Assembly: GCA_023450335.1 (NCBI GenBank)
Contig: JAEXHA010000096.1
Location: forward strand, 1 to 32,060
DNA: 32,060 nt
Origin: Actinomycetes bacterium
Lineage (GTDB): Bacteria; Actinomycetota; Actinomycetes; Actinomycetales; Microbacteriaceae
Reading direction: 5' to 3'
The position numbers and the translations under genes were made by a program. Below, piece by piece: positions 6,629 through 14,923 of the stretch. The notes beneath the pieces are model-generated. The model was not told where the DNA came from. It worked only from the letters and a program-made list of their open reading frames with translations, and did no database searches. Each line of letters begins with the position of its first letter. Within the stretch, counting starts at the first letter, position 1.

Positions 6629-8725
6629 TCACTCGGCGTACTCGGGTAATGCGGCGTCGAGCTCGGCCAGCCACGCTCGCGCGTTGCCGTCGGACGGGGC
6701 GCGCCAGTCGCCGCGCGGCGACAGGGACCCGGCCGGCAGCACCTTGGGGCCGTTGGGGATCGCGGAGCGCTTGAACTGCGCGAACCCGAAGTAGCGCTTC
6801 AGGAACACCCGTAGCCACCGCACGATCTCGGCGCGGTCGTAGCCGTAGCGGTCGGCGTCGGGGAATCCGGGTGGCCAGGCTCCGGCATCCGGATCGGCCC
6901 AGGCCTTCTCAGCGAGGTACGCGATCTTCGACGGCCGCAGCCCGTAGCGCAGCACGTGGAACAGCGCGAAGTCGTGCAGGGCGTAGGGTCCGATGGTGTC
7001 CTCGGTCGACTGCACCTTGCCGTCTTGACCGGCCGGCACCAGTTCGGGGCTGATCTCGGTGTCGAGCACCGACTGCAGCACGCCCTTCGCGTCGTCGGTC
7101 AACGATGTGCCCGACTCGTCGGACGCGCTGTGCGCGATGACCCAGCGGATGAGGTGCTGGATCAGGGTCTTGGGCACGCCGGCGTTGACCGCGTAGTGGC
7201 TCATATGGTCGCCGACGCCGTACGTCGCCCAGCCCAGCGCGAGCTCCGACAGATCGCTGGTGCCCACCACGAACCCGCCGTTCTGGTTCGCAAGGCGGAA
7301 CAGGAAGTCGGTACGGGCGCCGGCCTGCACGTTCTCGAACGTCACGTCGTAGACCGGCTCGCCGCCTGCGAAGGGGTGGCCGATGCCAGTGAGCAACTCG
7401 GTGGCCATCGCACGGATGTCGACGGTCTCGATCGTCGCGCCGATGGCTTCGGCGAGCCTGATCGCGTTCGACTTGGTGTGGTCGCTCGTGGCGAAGCCGG
7501 GCATCGTGTACGCGAGGATGTCGCTGCGCGGCCGGCCCATGCGGTCCATCGCCCGGGCGATCACCAGCAGCGCGTGCGTCGAGTCGAGACCGCCGCTGAC
7601 CCCGATCACCGGCTTGGGGGATCCGATCGCGCGCATGCGCTGCTCGAGCCCCGACACCTGGATGTTGAAGGCCTCGTAACAGTCCAGGTCGAGCCGGGCC
7701 GGGTCGTCGGGCACGAACGGGAAACGGTCGAGCGGACGGCGCAGACCGATGTCGGACGCCGGCGGATCGAGCAGGAACGTGACCGTGCGGAAATCGGCAT
7801 CCACCGACTCGATGTGCACCTCGCGTGCGCGACGATTGTCGTCGAACGTGCCCTGCCGCAGCCGGTCCTGCCGCAGCCGGTCGAGGTCGACGTCGGCGGT
7901 CGACCGGCGCGGGCCGTCGGGGAAGCGCTCGGTCTCGGCCAGCAGCGCGCCGGTCTCGTAGATCATCGTCTGGCCGTCCCACGACACATCGTTGGTCGAC
8001 TCGCCCTGGCCGGCCGCGGCGTACACGTACGCGGCCAGGCATCGCAGCGACTGCGACCGGCAGAGGTCCTTGCGGTCCTCGGCCCGCGCGACGGTGATGG
8101 GGCTGCCCGACAGGTTGACCAGCACCGTGGCACCGGCCAGCGCCGCCCGCGACGACGGGGGGATCGGCACCCACACGTCTTCGCACACCTCGGCGTGCAC
8201 GGTGAGGCCCGGCACATCCATGGCGTCGAACAGCAGGTCGGGGCCGAACGGCGCCGAGAGCTCACCGCGGTCGAACCACTGCCCGCGCGTGTCGTCGCCC
8301 GGGGCGTACCAGCGGCGCTCGTAGAACTCGCGGTACGTGGGCAGATACGACTTCGGCACGATGCCCAGCACCTCGCCGCGGTGAATCGCGACGGCGCAGT
8401 TGTAGAGCCGTGACCCGTGGCGCAGCGGCGCACCCACGAACATCAGCGGCAGCAGGTCGGCCGTCTCCTGCGCGATCTGAAGGAGCGCCTGCTCGACCGC
8501 GTCGAGCACGACGTCCTGCATGACGAGGTCTTCGATGGCGTATCCGGTCAGACACAGCTCGGGGAACACCGCCACCGCGACGGCGTCGTCGTGGCATTCG
8601 CGCGCGGCGGTGATGACGGCCTGAGCATTGCCCGCCGGGTCGGCGATCGCGACGGGGATCGTGCATGCCGCGACCCGCGCGAACCCGTGACGGTAGGCGC
8701 TGCCGAACTCGAGGGTGTCGCTCAT
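6629..8725 (-). CDS. nadE: Glutamine-dependent NAD+ synthetase
   Basis: A 698-aa two-domain enzyme that makes NAD+ from nicotinic acid adenine dinucleotide, using ammonia released from glutamine. The N-terminal nitrilase-fold glutaminase domain (about 15-310) shows the complete triad: E56 in FPELCLTGY, K125 in VPKSYLPTYREFYE, C181 in AEVCEDVW. The C-terminal synthetase domain has the ATP pyrophosphatase P-loop SGGLDST (377-383), and further on GTSDLSELALGW and DEIS-like stretches. Length matches the long glutamine-using NadE of actinobacteria. It is transcribed alone, divergent from the helicase/nuclease gene. A CAGACT hexamer ends 6 nt before the ATG, suggesting leaderless transcription, although GAGGGA in the same spot could also serve as a ribosome binding site. 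Confidence 0.97.
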   Translation of the reverse strand: MSDTLEFGSAYRHGFARVAACTIPVAIADPAGNAQAVITAARECHDDAVAVAVFPELCLTGYAIEDLVMQDVVLDAVEQALLQIAQETADLLPLMFVGAPLRHGSRLYNCAVAIHRGEVLGIVPKSYLPTYREFYERRWYAPGDDTRGQWFDRGELSAPFGPDLLFDAMDVPGLTVHAEVCEDVWVPIPPSSRAALAGATVLVNLSGSPITVARAEDRKDLCRSQSLRCLAAYVYAAAGQGESTNDVSWDGQTMIYETGALLAETERFPDGPRRSTADVDLDRLRQDRLRQGTFDDNRRAREVHIESVDADFRTVTFLLDPPASDIGLRRPLDRFPFVPDDPARLDLDCYEAFNIQVSGLEQRMRAIGSPKPVIGVSGGLDSTHALLVIARAMDRMGRPRSDILAYTMPGFATSDHTKSNAIRLAEAIGATIETVDIRAMATELLTGIGHPFAGGEPVYDVTFENVQAGARTDFLFRLANQNGGFVVGTSDLSELALGWATYGVGDHMSHYAVNAGVPKTLIQHLIRWVIAHSASDESGTSLTDDAKGVLQSVLDTEISPELVPAGQDGKVQSTEDTIGPYALHDFALFHVLRYGLRPSKIAYLAEKAWADPDAGAWPPGFPDADRYGYDRAEIVRWLRVFLKRYFGFAQFKRSAIPNGPKVLPAGSLSPRGDWRAPSDGNARAWLAELDAALPEYAE

Positions 8726-8754
8726 TCCCTCAGTCTGTCAGGTGACCGCCTCCC

Positions 8755-8770
8755 GCGACATCGGTGTCGC
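8755..8770. promoter_or_regulatory. Palindrome in the nadE/helicase divergent promoter
   Basis: Perfect inverted repeat GCGACA-TCGG-TGTCGC. It lies about 10 bp upstream of the TAGGGT hexamer (8781-8786) that probably serves the helicase gene, and about 30 bp upstream of the nadE start. The position suits an operator for one or both genes. It does not match the actinobacterial LexA box (GAAC-N4-GTTC). Confidence 0.45.
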
Positions 8771-8804
8771 AGGTCGCGGCTAGGGTCGATGCCGAGAGGG
8801 GACA

Positions 8805-11800
8805 ATGCGATACATCCACGATGAGGGCCGGATCGTCTGGAGCGCGAGCGATCTGAAAGCGGCGGCCGAATGCGAGTTCGCATGGCTGCGGGCGATCGAC
8901 GCCAAACTGGGGCGGGTGCCCGCGGTCGAAGACCCCGAAGATCTCACGCTGCAGCGGGCCGGGCGATTGGGCACCCAACACGAATTGCGGGTGCTCGAGG
9001 ACTACCGGCGCCGATTCCCGGGCCGGGTCGTCGAGATCGCCGAGACACGGTCATCGGATGCCGCGGGCTTGGCGCACGCGGTCAGCGCGACCAACGCCGC
9101 ATTGGCCTCAGATGCGGCCGTCATCTATCAGGCCGCCTTCGCCACCGACGAGTTCGTCGGATTCGCCGACTTCCTCGTCCGGGACGACGAGGGCCGGTGG
9201 CTCGTGCAGGACACCAAGCTCGCCCGCCACGCGCGGGTGACGGCGCTCATGCAGCTGGCGGCATATGCCGATCAGCTCGATCGCCTCGGCGTCACCGTCG
9301 CGCCCGACGTCGAGCTCCTGCTGGGCGACGGCACGACCTCGACGCACGCGCTGCACGACATCGCCCCGGTGTTCGCGCTGCGCCGCGCCCGGCTGCGGGC
9401 TCTCGTCGCCGACCGCGACGTGGCGGCGGCCTCCGCCGGCGAGGCGATCGCGTGGGGCGATGAGCGCGGCGCGCTGCGCATCGTGGCCTGCGGGCGCTGC
9501 GCCACGTGCGATCTCGAGGTGATCGCGCACCGTGATCTGCTGCTGGTGGCCGGCATGCGGCCGGTGCAGCGCGAGCGGCTGCGTGCCGCCGGCATCCACA
9601 CCATCGATGCGCTCGCCGAGGCCCGTGAGGCGCCCGCCCGCATGTCGTGGGACACCTTCTCGAGCCTGCGTACCCAGGCTCGGCTGCAGCTGGCCAGTCC
9701 CGCCGGCGGGCTCGCGCCGGTCGCACCCCTGGCCGCCACGTCGCCGGAGAACGCCCCAGCCCCGGCCCCGGTGACACCGCCGGTGCCGACCTACGAGGTG
9801 GTCTTCCCCCGGGCGCTCGGCGCTCTCCCGCGCCCGGATGCGGGCGACCTGTTCTTCGACTTCGAGGGCGACCCGCTGTTCACTGAAGGGGAGGGCCATC
9901 AGTGGGGCATCGACTACCTGTTCGGGTGGACCGACGTCCACGACCAGTACAGCGCGCTGTGGGCGCACACGTTCGAGCAGGAGAAGCGCGCCTTCGAACG
10001 GTTCCTCGACATGGTGCGGGCGCAGCGCCAAGCGCATCCGGGCATGCACATCTACCACTACGCGCCCTACGAGCCGACCCATCTGCTGGCCATGGCGGCG
10101 AAGTACGGGGCGCGCGAGAGCGAGGTCGACCGGCTGCTGGCCGACGGCGTGTTCGTCGACCTGTATCCCATCGTCCGTCGCGCGCTGCGGGTCGGGTCGC
10201 GGTCCTACTCGATCAAGAAGCTCGAGCCGCTCTACATGGGCGCCGAGGTGCGCACCAGCGACGTGCAGCGCGGCGACGACTCGATCGTGCAGTACGTCGA
10301 GGCGCGGGCACTCGACGAGGCCGGTGACGCTGCGGGCGCGCAGCGCATCCTCGACGACCTCGCCGATTACAACCGCTACGACTGCGTGTCGACCCGCCGG
10401 CTGCGCAACTGGCTCATCGACCGGGCCCGCGACGCGAACCTGCAGCCCTCGCGCGACCTCGAAGCCGTCGAGAGCGCGTACGAGCCATCGCCGCGCGCCG
10501 ACGCGCTGGCCCGGTTGGCGTCGACGGCCCCCGATGAGGCGACCGCCGAGGCCTTGCGGCTGGGCGCCGCCGCGATCGACTACTACCCGCGCGAGGCGAA
10601 GACGTTCTGGGCCACGCACTTCCTGCGGCTGCGCGAACCGGTCTCGGTGTGGGAGGACACGCGCGACGTCGTCGTCATCGATCGCGATCGCTGCCGTGTA
10701 CTCACCGATTGGCAGCTGGCCGAAGGCGCCCGGGTCACCAAACGTGTGGTCGAATTGCGCGGCGAATTGGCGCCGGGCACGCGGCTGAGCGTCGGCGGCA
10801 GCCCCGGGGCCGTGTACGAGCTGCCGGCGCCGTTCCCCGTCGAGGCGCACCCGCGATGGATCCACGTCTCCCGCACCGTCAAGATCGTCGATGTGCTCGA
10901 CGACGGTGTCGTGGTCGAAGAGACCGCGGTGCAGGGCTTCACCTGGGACCAGTGGCCGGTCGCCCTGGTCCCCGAGGCGCCGCCGCGGGCAGGAAGCCAG
11001 CAGGCGGCGATCGACGAGTGGGCCGATGCCGTCATCGCCGCCTCGCCCGCTCTTCCCCCCGACCCGGCCACCGACCTGCTGCTGCGCCGGCCCCCGCGTA
11101 CCCGCGGCGGCACCCTCGCCCGGTCGTCCGGCGACGACGTGGCCGACATCACCGCCTCGCTGCTCGACCTGGACCGCAGCTACCTCGCCGTGCAGGGCCC
11201 GCCCGGCACAGGCAAGACCTACGTCGGCTCGCACGTGGTCGCCCGTCTGGTGCGCGACCACGATTTCAGGGTCGGTGTCGTCGCGCAGTCGCACGCCGTC
11301 GTCGAGCACATGCTCGCCCGGATCGTGGAGGCCGGAGTGCCCGCCGCCCAGGTCGCGAAGGCGCTGAAGAGCGGGACGGCGGCGAGTGGGCAGCCGTTCA
11401 CCGTGATCCCGAAGAACGGCATGGCCGCCTTCATCGGCGAGCAGCAGGGCGGGTTCGTCGTCGGCGGCACCGCGTGGGACCTCAGTCATCCGGCCCGCAT
11501 CGGCCGAGGCAGCCTCGACCTGCTCGTGATCGATGAAGCCGGGCAGTTCTCCCTGGCATCCACCATCGCCGTCTCGGTCGCCGCGCAGCGGCTGCTGCTG
11601 CTGGGCGATCCGCAGCAGCTGCCACAGGTCAGCCAGGGAACCCACCCTGAGCCGGTCGACACGTCGGCGCTGGGCTGGGTCATGGACGGACTGGCCGTCA
11701 TCGGCGACGACCGAGGGTATTTCCTCGCGCAGACCCGTCGCATGCGTCCCGAGGTCGCCGAACCGGTCTCGCATCTGTCCTACGAAGGGCGGCTCGCCGC

Positions 11801-12362
11801 GCACCCCTGCACGGCCGAGCGCACGCTCGAGGGCGTCACGGCGGGTGTGGTGCCGGTGCCACTGACCCACTCCGGCAATGCCACCCAGTCGCCCGAAGAG
11901 GCGGCCGTGGTCGTCGACCTCGTGCGCGATCTGCTCGGCCGTCGTTGGCGTACCGCCGAGCAGGACCGGGTGCTCACGGCCACCGATCTCATCGTCGTCA
12001 CGCCGTACAACGCGCAGCAGGTCATGGTCGAAGAGGCCCTGCAGGCTGCGGGGTTCGGCGAGGTGCCCGTGGGCACCGTCGACCGGTTCCAGGGGCAGGA
12101 GGCGGTCGTGGCGATCGTGTCGCTGGCGGCGTCGTCCGGCCGCGATGCGCCGCGCGGCCTCGAGTTCCTGCTGCTGCAGAACCGGCTCAACGTGGCCATC
12201 TCGCGCGCGATGCACACGGCCTATCTCGTCTATTCCACGGGGCTGCTCGATGACGTGCCGCGCACCCCCGACGGCGTCGCGCGGCTGAGCGCGTTCGTGC
12301 GGCTCGTCGGTGCCGATGCCGATCTGCGTAGACTCGGCGACGACGAGAGGGGTGCGGCATGA
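8805..12362 (+). CDS. TM0106-type RecB-like nuclease / RNase H-like exonuclease / SF1 helicase fusion
   Basis: A 1185-aa protein with three enzymatic parts. N-terminal PD-(D/E)xK nuclease (about 12-240): H in LGTQHELRVLEDY, D in GFADFLV, the VQDTKL core, QLAAYA, plus C23, C229, C232 and C235, a one-plus-three cysteine layout like the Fe-S clusters of Cas4/AddB nucleases. Middle RNase H-like 3'-5' exonuclease of the YprB type (about 345-550): LFFDFEGD (D352, E354) and the distal DYNRYDCVSTRRL. C-terminal superfamily 1 helicase: Walker A GPPGTGKT (798-805), Walker B IDEAGQF (D910), GDPQQLPQV, AQTRRMRP, TVDRFQGQEA and NVAISRA. The ribosome binding site GAGAGGGG precedes the ATG. Its stop overlaps the start of the DUF3467 gene (ATGA). 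DNA repair or end processing is likely; the true role is not known to me. Confidence 0.9.
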   Translation: MRYIHDEGRIVWSASDLKAAAECEFAWLRAIDAKLGRVPAVEDPEDLTLQRAGRLGTQHELRVLEDYRRRFPGRVVEIAETRSSDAAGLAHAVSATNAALASDAAVIYQAAFATDEFVGFADFLVRDDEGRWLVQDTKLARHARVTALMQLAAYADQLDRLGVTVAPDVELLLGDGTTSTHALHDIAPVFALRRARLRALVADRDVAAASAGEAIAWGDERGALRIVACGRCATCDLEVIAHRDLLLVAGMRPVQRERLRAAGIHTIDALAEAREAPARMSWDTFSSLRTQARLQLASPAGGLAPVAPLAATSPENAPAPAPVTPPVPTYEVVFPRALGALPRPDAGDLFFDFEGDPLFTEGEGHQWGIDYLFGWTDVHDQYSALWAHTFEQEKRAFERFLDMVRAQRQAHPGMHIYHYAPYEPTHLLAMAAKYGARESEVDRLLADGVFVDLYPIVRRALRVGSRSYSIKKLEPLYMGAEVRTSDVQRGDDSIVQYVEARALDEAGDAAGAQRILDDLADYNRYDCVSTRRLRNWLIDRARDANLQPSRDLEAVESAYEPSPRADALARLASTAPDEATAEALRLGAAAIDYYPREAKTFWATHFLRLREPVSVWEDTRDVVVIDRDRCRVLTDWQLAEGARVTKRVVELRGELAPGTRLSVGGSPGAVYELPAPFPVEAHPRWIHVSRTVKIVDVLDDGVVVEETAVQGFTWDQWPVALVPEAPPRAGSQQAAIDEWADAVIAASPALPPDPATDLLLRRPPRTRGGTLARSSGDDVADITASLLDLDRSYLAVQGPPGTGKTYVGSHVVARLVRDHDFRVGVVAQSHAVVEHMLARIVEAGVPAAQVAKALKSGTAASGQPFTVIPKNGMAAFIGEQQGGFVVGGTAWDLSHPARIGRGSLDLLVIDEAGQFSLASTIAVSVAAQRLLLLGDPQQLPQVSQGTHPEPVDTSALGWVMDGLAVIGDDRGYFLAQTRRMRPEVAEPVSHLSYEGRLAAHPCTAERTLEGVTAGVVPVPLTHSGNATQSPEEAAVVVDLVRDLLGRRWRTAEQDRVLTATDLIVVTPYNAQQVMVEEALQAAGFGEVPVGTVDRFQGQEAVVAIVSLAASSGRDAPRGLEFLLLQNRLNVAISRAMHTAYLVYSTGLLDDVPRTPDGVARLSAFVRLVGADADLRRLGDDERGAA

Positions 12363-12679
12363 CCGACGAGCAGCCGCGGCAGTTCGAGATCGACCTGCCG
12401 CCCGAGAGGATCGCCGGCAGCTACGCCGACTTCGCGAACGTGTGGCACACGCCCGACGTGTTCGTGCTCGACTTCCTGTCGCTCGCTCAGCCGCCGCACG
12501 ACGGCGTCGACGAGGACGGCGCCGCTGTCACGGTCGTGCCCGCGCGGGTCGTGCAGCGCGTGCGTATCCCGCCGCAGCAGGTGTTCGAACTGGCGAAGGC
12601 TCTCACCCAGCAGCTGGAGTTCTGGGAGCAGGAGACCGGGCGCCGCCCCGAACACCCCCTGAACCCCGACACGTTCTGA
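12359..12679 (+). CDS. DUF3467 domain protein
   Basis: A 106-aa acidic cytoplasmic protein matching the DUF3467 family as I recall it: an N-terminal YADFANVWHTPDVFVLDF strand region, a central VVPARVVQRVRIPPQQVFELAKALTQQL segment and a short C-terminal tail. No enzyme motif is visible. Its ATG overlaps the stop of the large helicase/nuclease gene, so it is translationally coupled to it and may bind or regulate that protein. A GAGAGGGG site lies about 10 nt upstream, inside the helicase gene. A hairpin follows directly. Function of the family is unknown. Confidence 0.85.
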   Translation: MTDEQPRQFEIDLPPERIAGSYADFANVWHTPDVFVLDFLSLAQPPHDGVDEDGAAVTVVPARVVQRVRIPPQQVFELAKALTQQLEFWEQETGRRPEHPLNPDTF

Positions 12680-12683
12680 CCCA

Positions 12684-12702
12684 CCGCGCCCGCCGGGCGC
12701 GG
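12684..12702. terminator. Hairpin between convergent DUF3467 and upp genes
   Basis: Perfect 8-bp stem CCGCGCCC/GGGCGCGG with a GCC loop, directly after the DUF3467 stop. A second 8-bp stem (CATCGCGC at 12711-12718, GCGCGATG at 12732-12739) follows and probably terminates upp transcripts arriving from the other side. Confidence 0.65.
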
Positions 12703-12750
12703 CTCCCGCACATCGCGCGCGCATCCGATCCGCGCGATGAAACGGGGTCG

Positions 12751-13383
12751 TCAGACGGTGCCGTAGAGGCGGTCGCCGGCGTCGCCCAGGCCGGGCACGA
12801 TGTAGGCCTTGTCGTTGAGGCCCTCGTCCAGGGCGCCGAGCACGAGGGTCACATCGCGGTCGCCGGATCGGCTCTTGATCACCTCGACGCCCTCCGGGGT
12901 GCCCAGCAGGCAGATCGCGGTGACGTCCTGCGCGCCACGCGCGAACAGGAACTCGATCGCGGCCCCGAGCGAACCGCCCGTGGCGAGCATCGGGTCGAGC
13001 ACGAAGCACTGACGGTCGCTGAGATCGTCCGGCAGCCGCTCGGCGTAGGTCATCGGCTCGAGGGTCTCCTCGTTGCGCGCCATGCCCAAGAACCCCACTT
13101 CGGCGGTCGGCAGCAGCGTCACCATCCCCTCGAGCATCCCGAGTCCCGCGCGCAGAATCGGCACCACCAGCGGCCGCGGCTCGTCGATCTTGACCCCCGT
13201 GGTCGCGGTGACCGGGGTCTCGATCTCGATAGAGGCCACGCGCACATTGCGGGTCGCCTCGTACGCGAGAAGGGTCACCAGCTCCTCGGTCAGCTGCCGG
13301 AATACCGGCGACGGGGTGCGCTTGTCGCGCAGAACCGTGAGTTTGTGGGTGATGAGCGGGTGGTCGGCGACGTGCAAGCGCAT
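12751..13383 (-). CDS. upp: Uracil phosphoribosyltransferase
   Basis: Converts uracil and PRPP to UMP in pyrimidine salvage. With the start at 13383 (MRLHVADHPL) the protein is 210 aa, matching the usual 208-210 aa; a longer frame beginning at 13431 runs into the divergent tadA start and is not the gene. Diagnostic segments are HPLITHKLTVLRDKRTPS, RAGLGM, and the PRPP-binding loop VLDPMLATGGSL. The C-terminal uracil-binding stretch YIVPGLGDAGDRLYGT ends the protein. A TACCCT hexamer (plus-strand 13390-13395) ends 6 nt before the ATG, suggesting leaderless transcription. Divergent from tadA with only 32 bp between start codons. Confidence 0.97.
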   Translation of the reverse strand: MRLHVADHPLITHKLTVLRDKRTPSPVFRQLTEELVTLLAYEATRNVRVASIEIETPVTATTGVKIDEPRPLVVPILRAGLGMLEGMVTLLPTAEVGFLGMARNEETLEPMTYAERLPDDLSDRQCFVLDPMLATGGSLGAAIEFLFARGAQDVTAICLLGTPEGVEVIKSRSGDRDVTLVLGALDEGLNDKAYIVPGLGDAGDRLYGTV

Positions 13384-13389
13384 GGGAAA

Positions 13390-13395
13390 AGGGTA
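13390..13395 (-). promoter_or_regulatory. -10 hexamer of upp
   Basis: TACCCT on the minus strand, 6 nt before the upp ATG. Together with TAGTCT for tadA it forms a very compact divergent promoter in which both -35 regions must lie within the other gene's promoter or start region. Confidence 0.5.
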
Positions 13396-13403
13396 CCCGG
13401 GCA

Positions 13404-13409
13404 TAGTCT
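13404..13409 (+). promoter_or_regulatory. -10 hexamer of tadA
   Basis: TAGTCT, 6 nt before the GTG start of tadA; no Shine-Dalgarno is present, so the transcript is probably leaderless. Confidence 0.55.
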
Positions 13410-13415
13410 GATCGC

Positions 13416-13883
13416 GTGACCTTGCCCGCACGCGACGCCGACCTGGCCGCGATGGAACGCGCGCTCGAACTGGCCGCGCGGGCTGCGGCGACCGGCGACA
13501 TCCCTGTCGGCGCGGTGGTGATGGATGCCGCCGGCGTCATCGTCGCCGAGGGCGGCAACCTGCGCGAACGCAGCGGCGACCCACTCGCCCACGCCGAGAT
13601 CGTGGCCCTGCGCGAGGCCGCCGCGACCATCGGGTCATGGCACCTCGACGAGTGCACGCTCGTGGTCACCCTCGAGCCGTGCCTCATGTGCGCGGGGGCG
13701 ATCCTGCAGGCACACGTCGGACGCGTGGTGTTCGGGGCGTGGGATGCCAAGGCGGGCGCCGCCGGGTCGATGTACGACGTGCTGCGCGACCGGCGTCTAC
13801 CGCATCGCGCCGAGGTCATCGGCGGCGTGCGCGACAGCGAGGCGTCTGCCCTGCTGCGCGCGTTCTTCGACGCGCGGCGCTGA
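13416..13883 (+). CDS. tadA: tRNA-specific adenosine deaminase
   Basis: A 155-aa zinc deaminase that converts the wobble adenosine of tRNA-Arg(ACG) to inosine. The zinc-site and catalytic residues are all present: H59-A-E61 (HAEI) and PCLMC (C89, C92). The N-terminal AARAAATGDIPVGAVV segment is also typical. Length fits the bacterial family (150-170 aa). The GTG start is set by the leaderless promoter hexamer 6 nt upstream. The gene ends 16 nt from the convergent LLM oxidoreductase, and the inverted stop regions (CGCTGA...TCAGCG) around a GC-rich centre may act as a shared terminator. Confusion with cytidine or guanine deaminases is unlikely given the MCAGAI context and length. Confidence 0.93.
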   Translation: MTLPARDADLAAMERALELAARAAATGDIPVGAVVMDAAGVIVAEGGNLRERSGDPLAHAEIVALREAAATIGSWHLDECTLVVTLEPCLMCAGAILQAHVGRVVFGAWDAKAGAAGSMYDVLRDRRLPHRAEVIGGVRDSEASALLRAFFDARR

Positions 13884-13899
13884 ACGCCGGCCGGAGCGC

Positions 13900-14829
13900 T
13901 CAGCGGGGGAGCAGGGGCAGCACCTCGGTGCCCAGGAACGCAACGTGGTCGACGTCGCGCAGATCCATCAGCTGGAAGTGCACCCGGTCGACACCCAGAG
14001 CGTGCAGTCGCGCGATCTTCTCCGCGATCTCATCGGGCAGCCCGACGATGTCGTGACTGCCTCGCGCCTGCTCGAGCGTGCGCCCGGCCGCGATCGCACG
14101 GCGCGACAGCTCCGCATCGTCGGCGCCGGCCAGCGTGGGCAGCGCCACCGACAGCTTCAGTGTCGCGGGGTCTCGGTCGATGCGCTCGCACGCGGCGCGC
14201 ACCCGATCGAACGCCGCCGCGATGCGATCCTCGGGCTGGAAGCCCAGGTTGTACTCGGTCGCGTAGCGGGCGGCGAGCCGCGGGGTGCGCTGCGCGCCGC
14301 CGCCGCCGATGATCACCGGCATCCGCTGCTGTACCGGCTTGGGCAGGGCGGGGGAGTCCACCAGCGTGTAGTGCTCGCCGGTGAACGAGAAGGTCTCGCC
14401 GATCGGGGTCGCCCACAGCCCCGTGATGATCGCGAGCTGCTCTTCGAAGGGACCGAACCGCTGCGCGGGAAACGGGATGCCCAGGGCACGGTGCTCGTGC
14501 TCGAACCAGCCGGTGCCCAGGCCGAACTCGACCCGGCCGTGCGACATCGCGTCGACCTGCGCGACCTGGATCGCCAAGACGGCGGGATGCCGGTGGGTGG
14601 CGGAGGACACGAGTGTGCCCAACCGGATGCGCGAGGTCTCCCGCGCCAGCCCCGCGAGAGTCGTCCAGGCGTCGGTGGGGCCGGGCAGCGGGTCGCCCGC
14701 GCCCATGCGCATGTAGTGGTCCGAGCGGAAGAACGCATCGAATCCCGTGCGTTCGGCCGTCTGCGCGAACGCCAGCTGATGGTCGTACGAGAAGCCCTGT
14801 TGGGGCTCGGTGAAGATCGTGTACTCCAT
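13900..14829 (-). CDS. LLM-class (F420-type) flavin-dependent oxidoreductase
   Basis: A 309-aa luciferase-like TIM-barrel oxidoreductase. N-terminal MEYTIFTEPQQGFSYDHQL, then FDAFFRSDHYM, SRIRLGTLVSSATHRHP, the GRVEFGLGTGWFEHEH motif and MPVIIGGGGAQRT are hallmarks of the LLM F420-dependent subgroup. The substrate cannot be told. Such proteins use reduced F420 or FMN to act on small organic compounds. A CAGACT hexamer ends 7 nt before the ATG on the minus strand, suggesting leaderless transcription. It is a single-gene unit, convergent with tadA and followed on its 5' side by the hydrolase gene on the same strand. The cofactor assignment comes from family resemblance only. Confidence 0.88.
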   Translation of the reverse strand: MEYTIFTEPQQGFSYDHQLAFAQTAERTGFDAFFRSDHYMRMGAGDPLPGPTDAWTTLAGLARETSRIRLGTLVSSATHRHPAVLAIQVAQVDAMSHGRVEFGLGTGWFEHEHRALGIPFPAQRFGPFEEQLAIITGLWATPIGETFSFTGEHYTLVDSPALPKPVQQRMPVIIGGGGAQRTPRLAARYATEYNLGFQPEDRIAAAFDRVRAACERIDRDPATLKLSVALPTLAGADDAELSRRAIAAGRTLEQARGSHDIVGLPDEIAEKIARLHALGVDRVHFQLMDLRDVDHVAFLGTEVLPLLPR

Positions 14830-14923
14830 GCGCCCCAGTCTGGCAGTCCCGTGTGACGCGCCGACCCGTGCACGCCCGAGGTCCCGGCCCTCACGATCTC
14901 AGTCGAGCACCGGTATGAGCAAG

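Noticed and set aside
6956..8413. A 485-codon plus-strand frame over nadE
   Set aside because: Low-complexity His/Arg/Asp/Gly translation, no start signal, and nadE on the other strand carries all catalytic residues.
8755..8770. SOS (LexA) box in front of the helicase gene
   Set aside because: The palindrome lacks the GAAC-N4-GTTC core used by actinobacterial LexA.
9108..12215. A 1035-codon open frame antisense to the helicase/nuclease gene
   Set aside because: Its translation is Arg/Gly/His/Asp-rich without any family motif, and it mirrors the codon pattern of the opposite gene, which has complete nuclease and helicase motifs. Long antisense frames are expected at this GC content.
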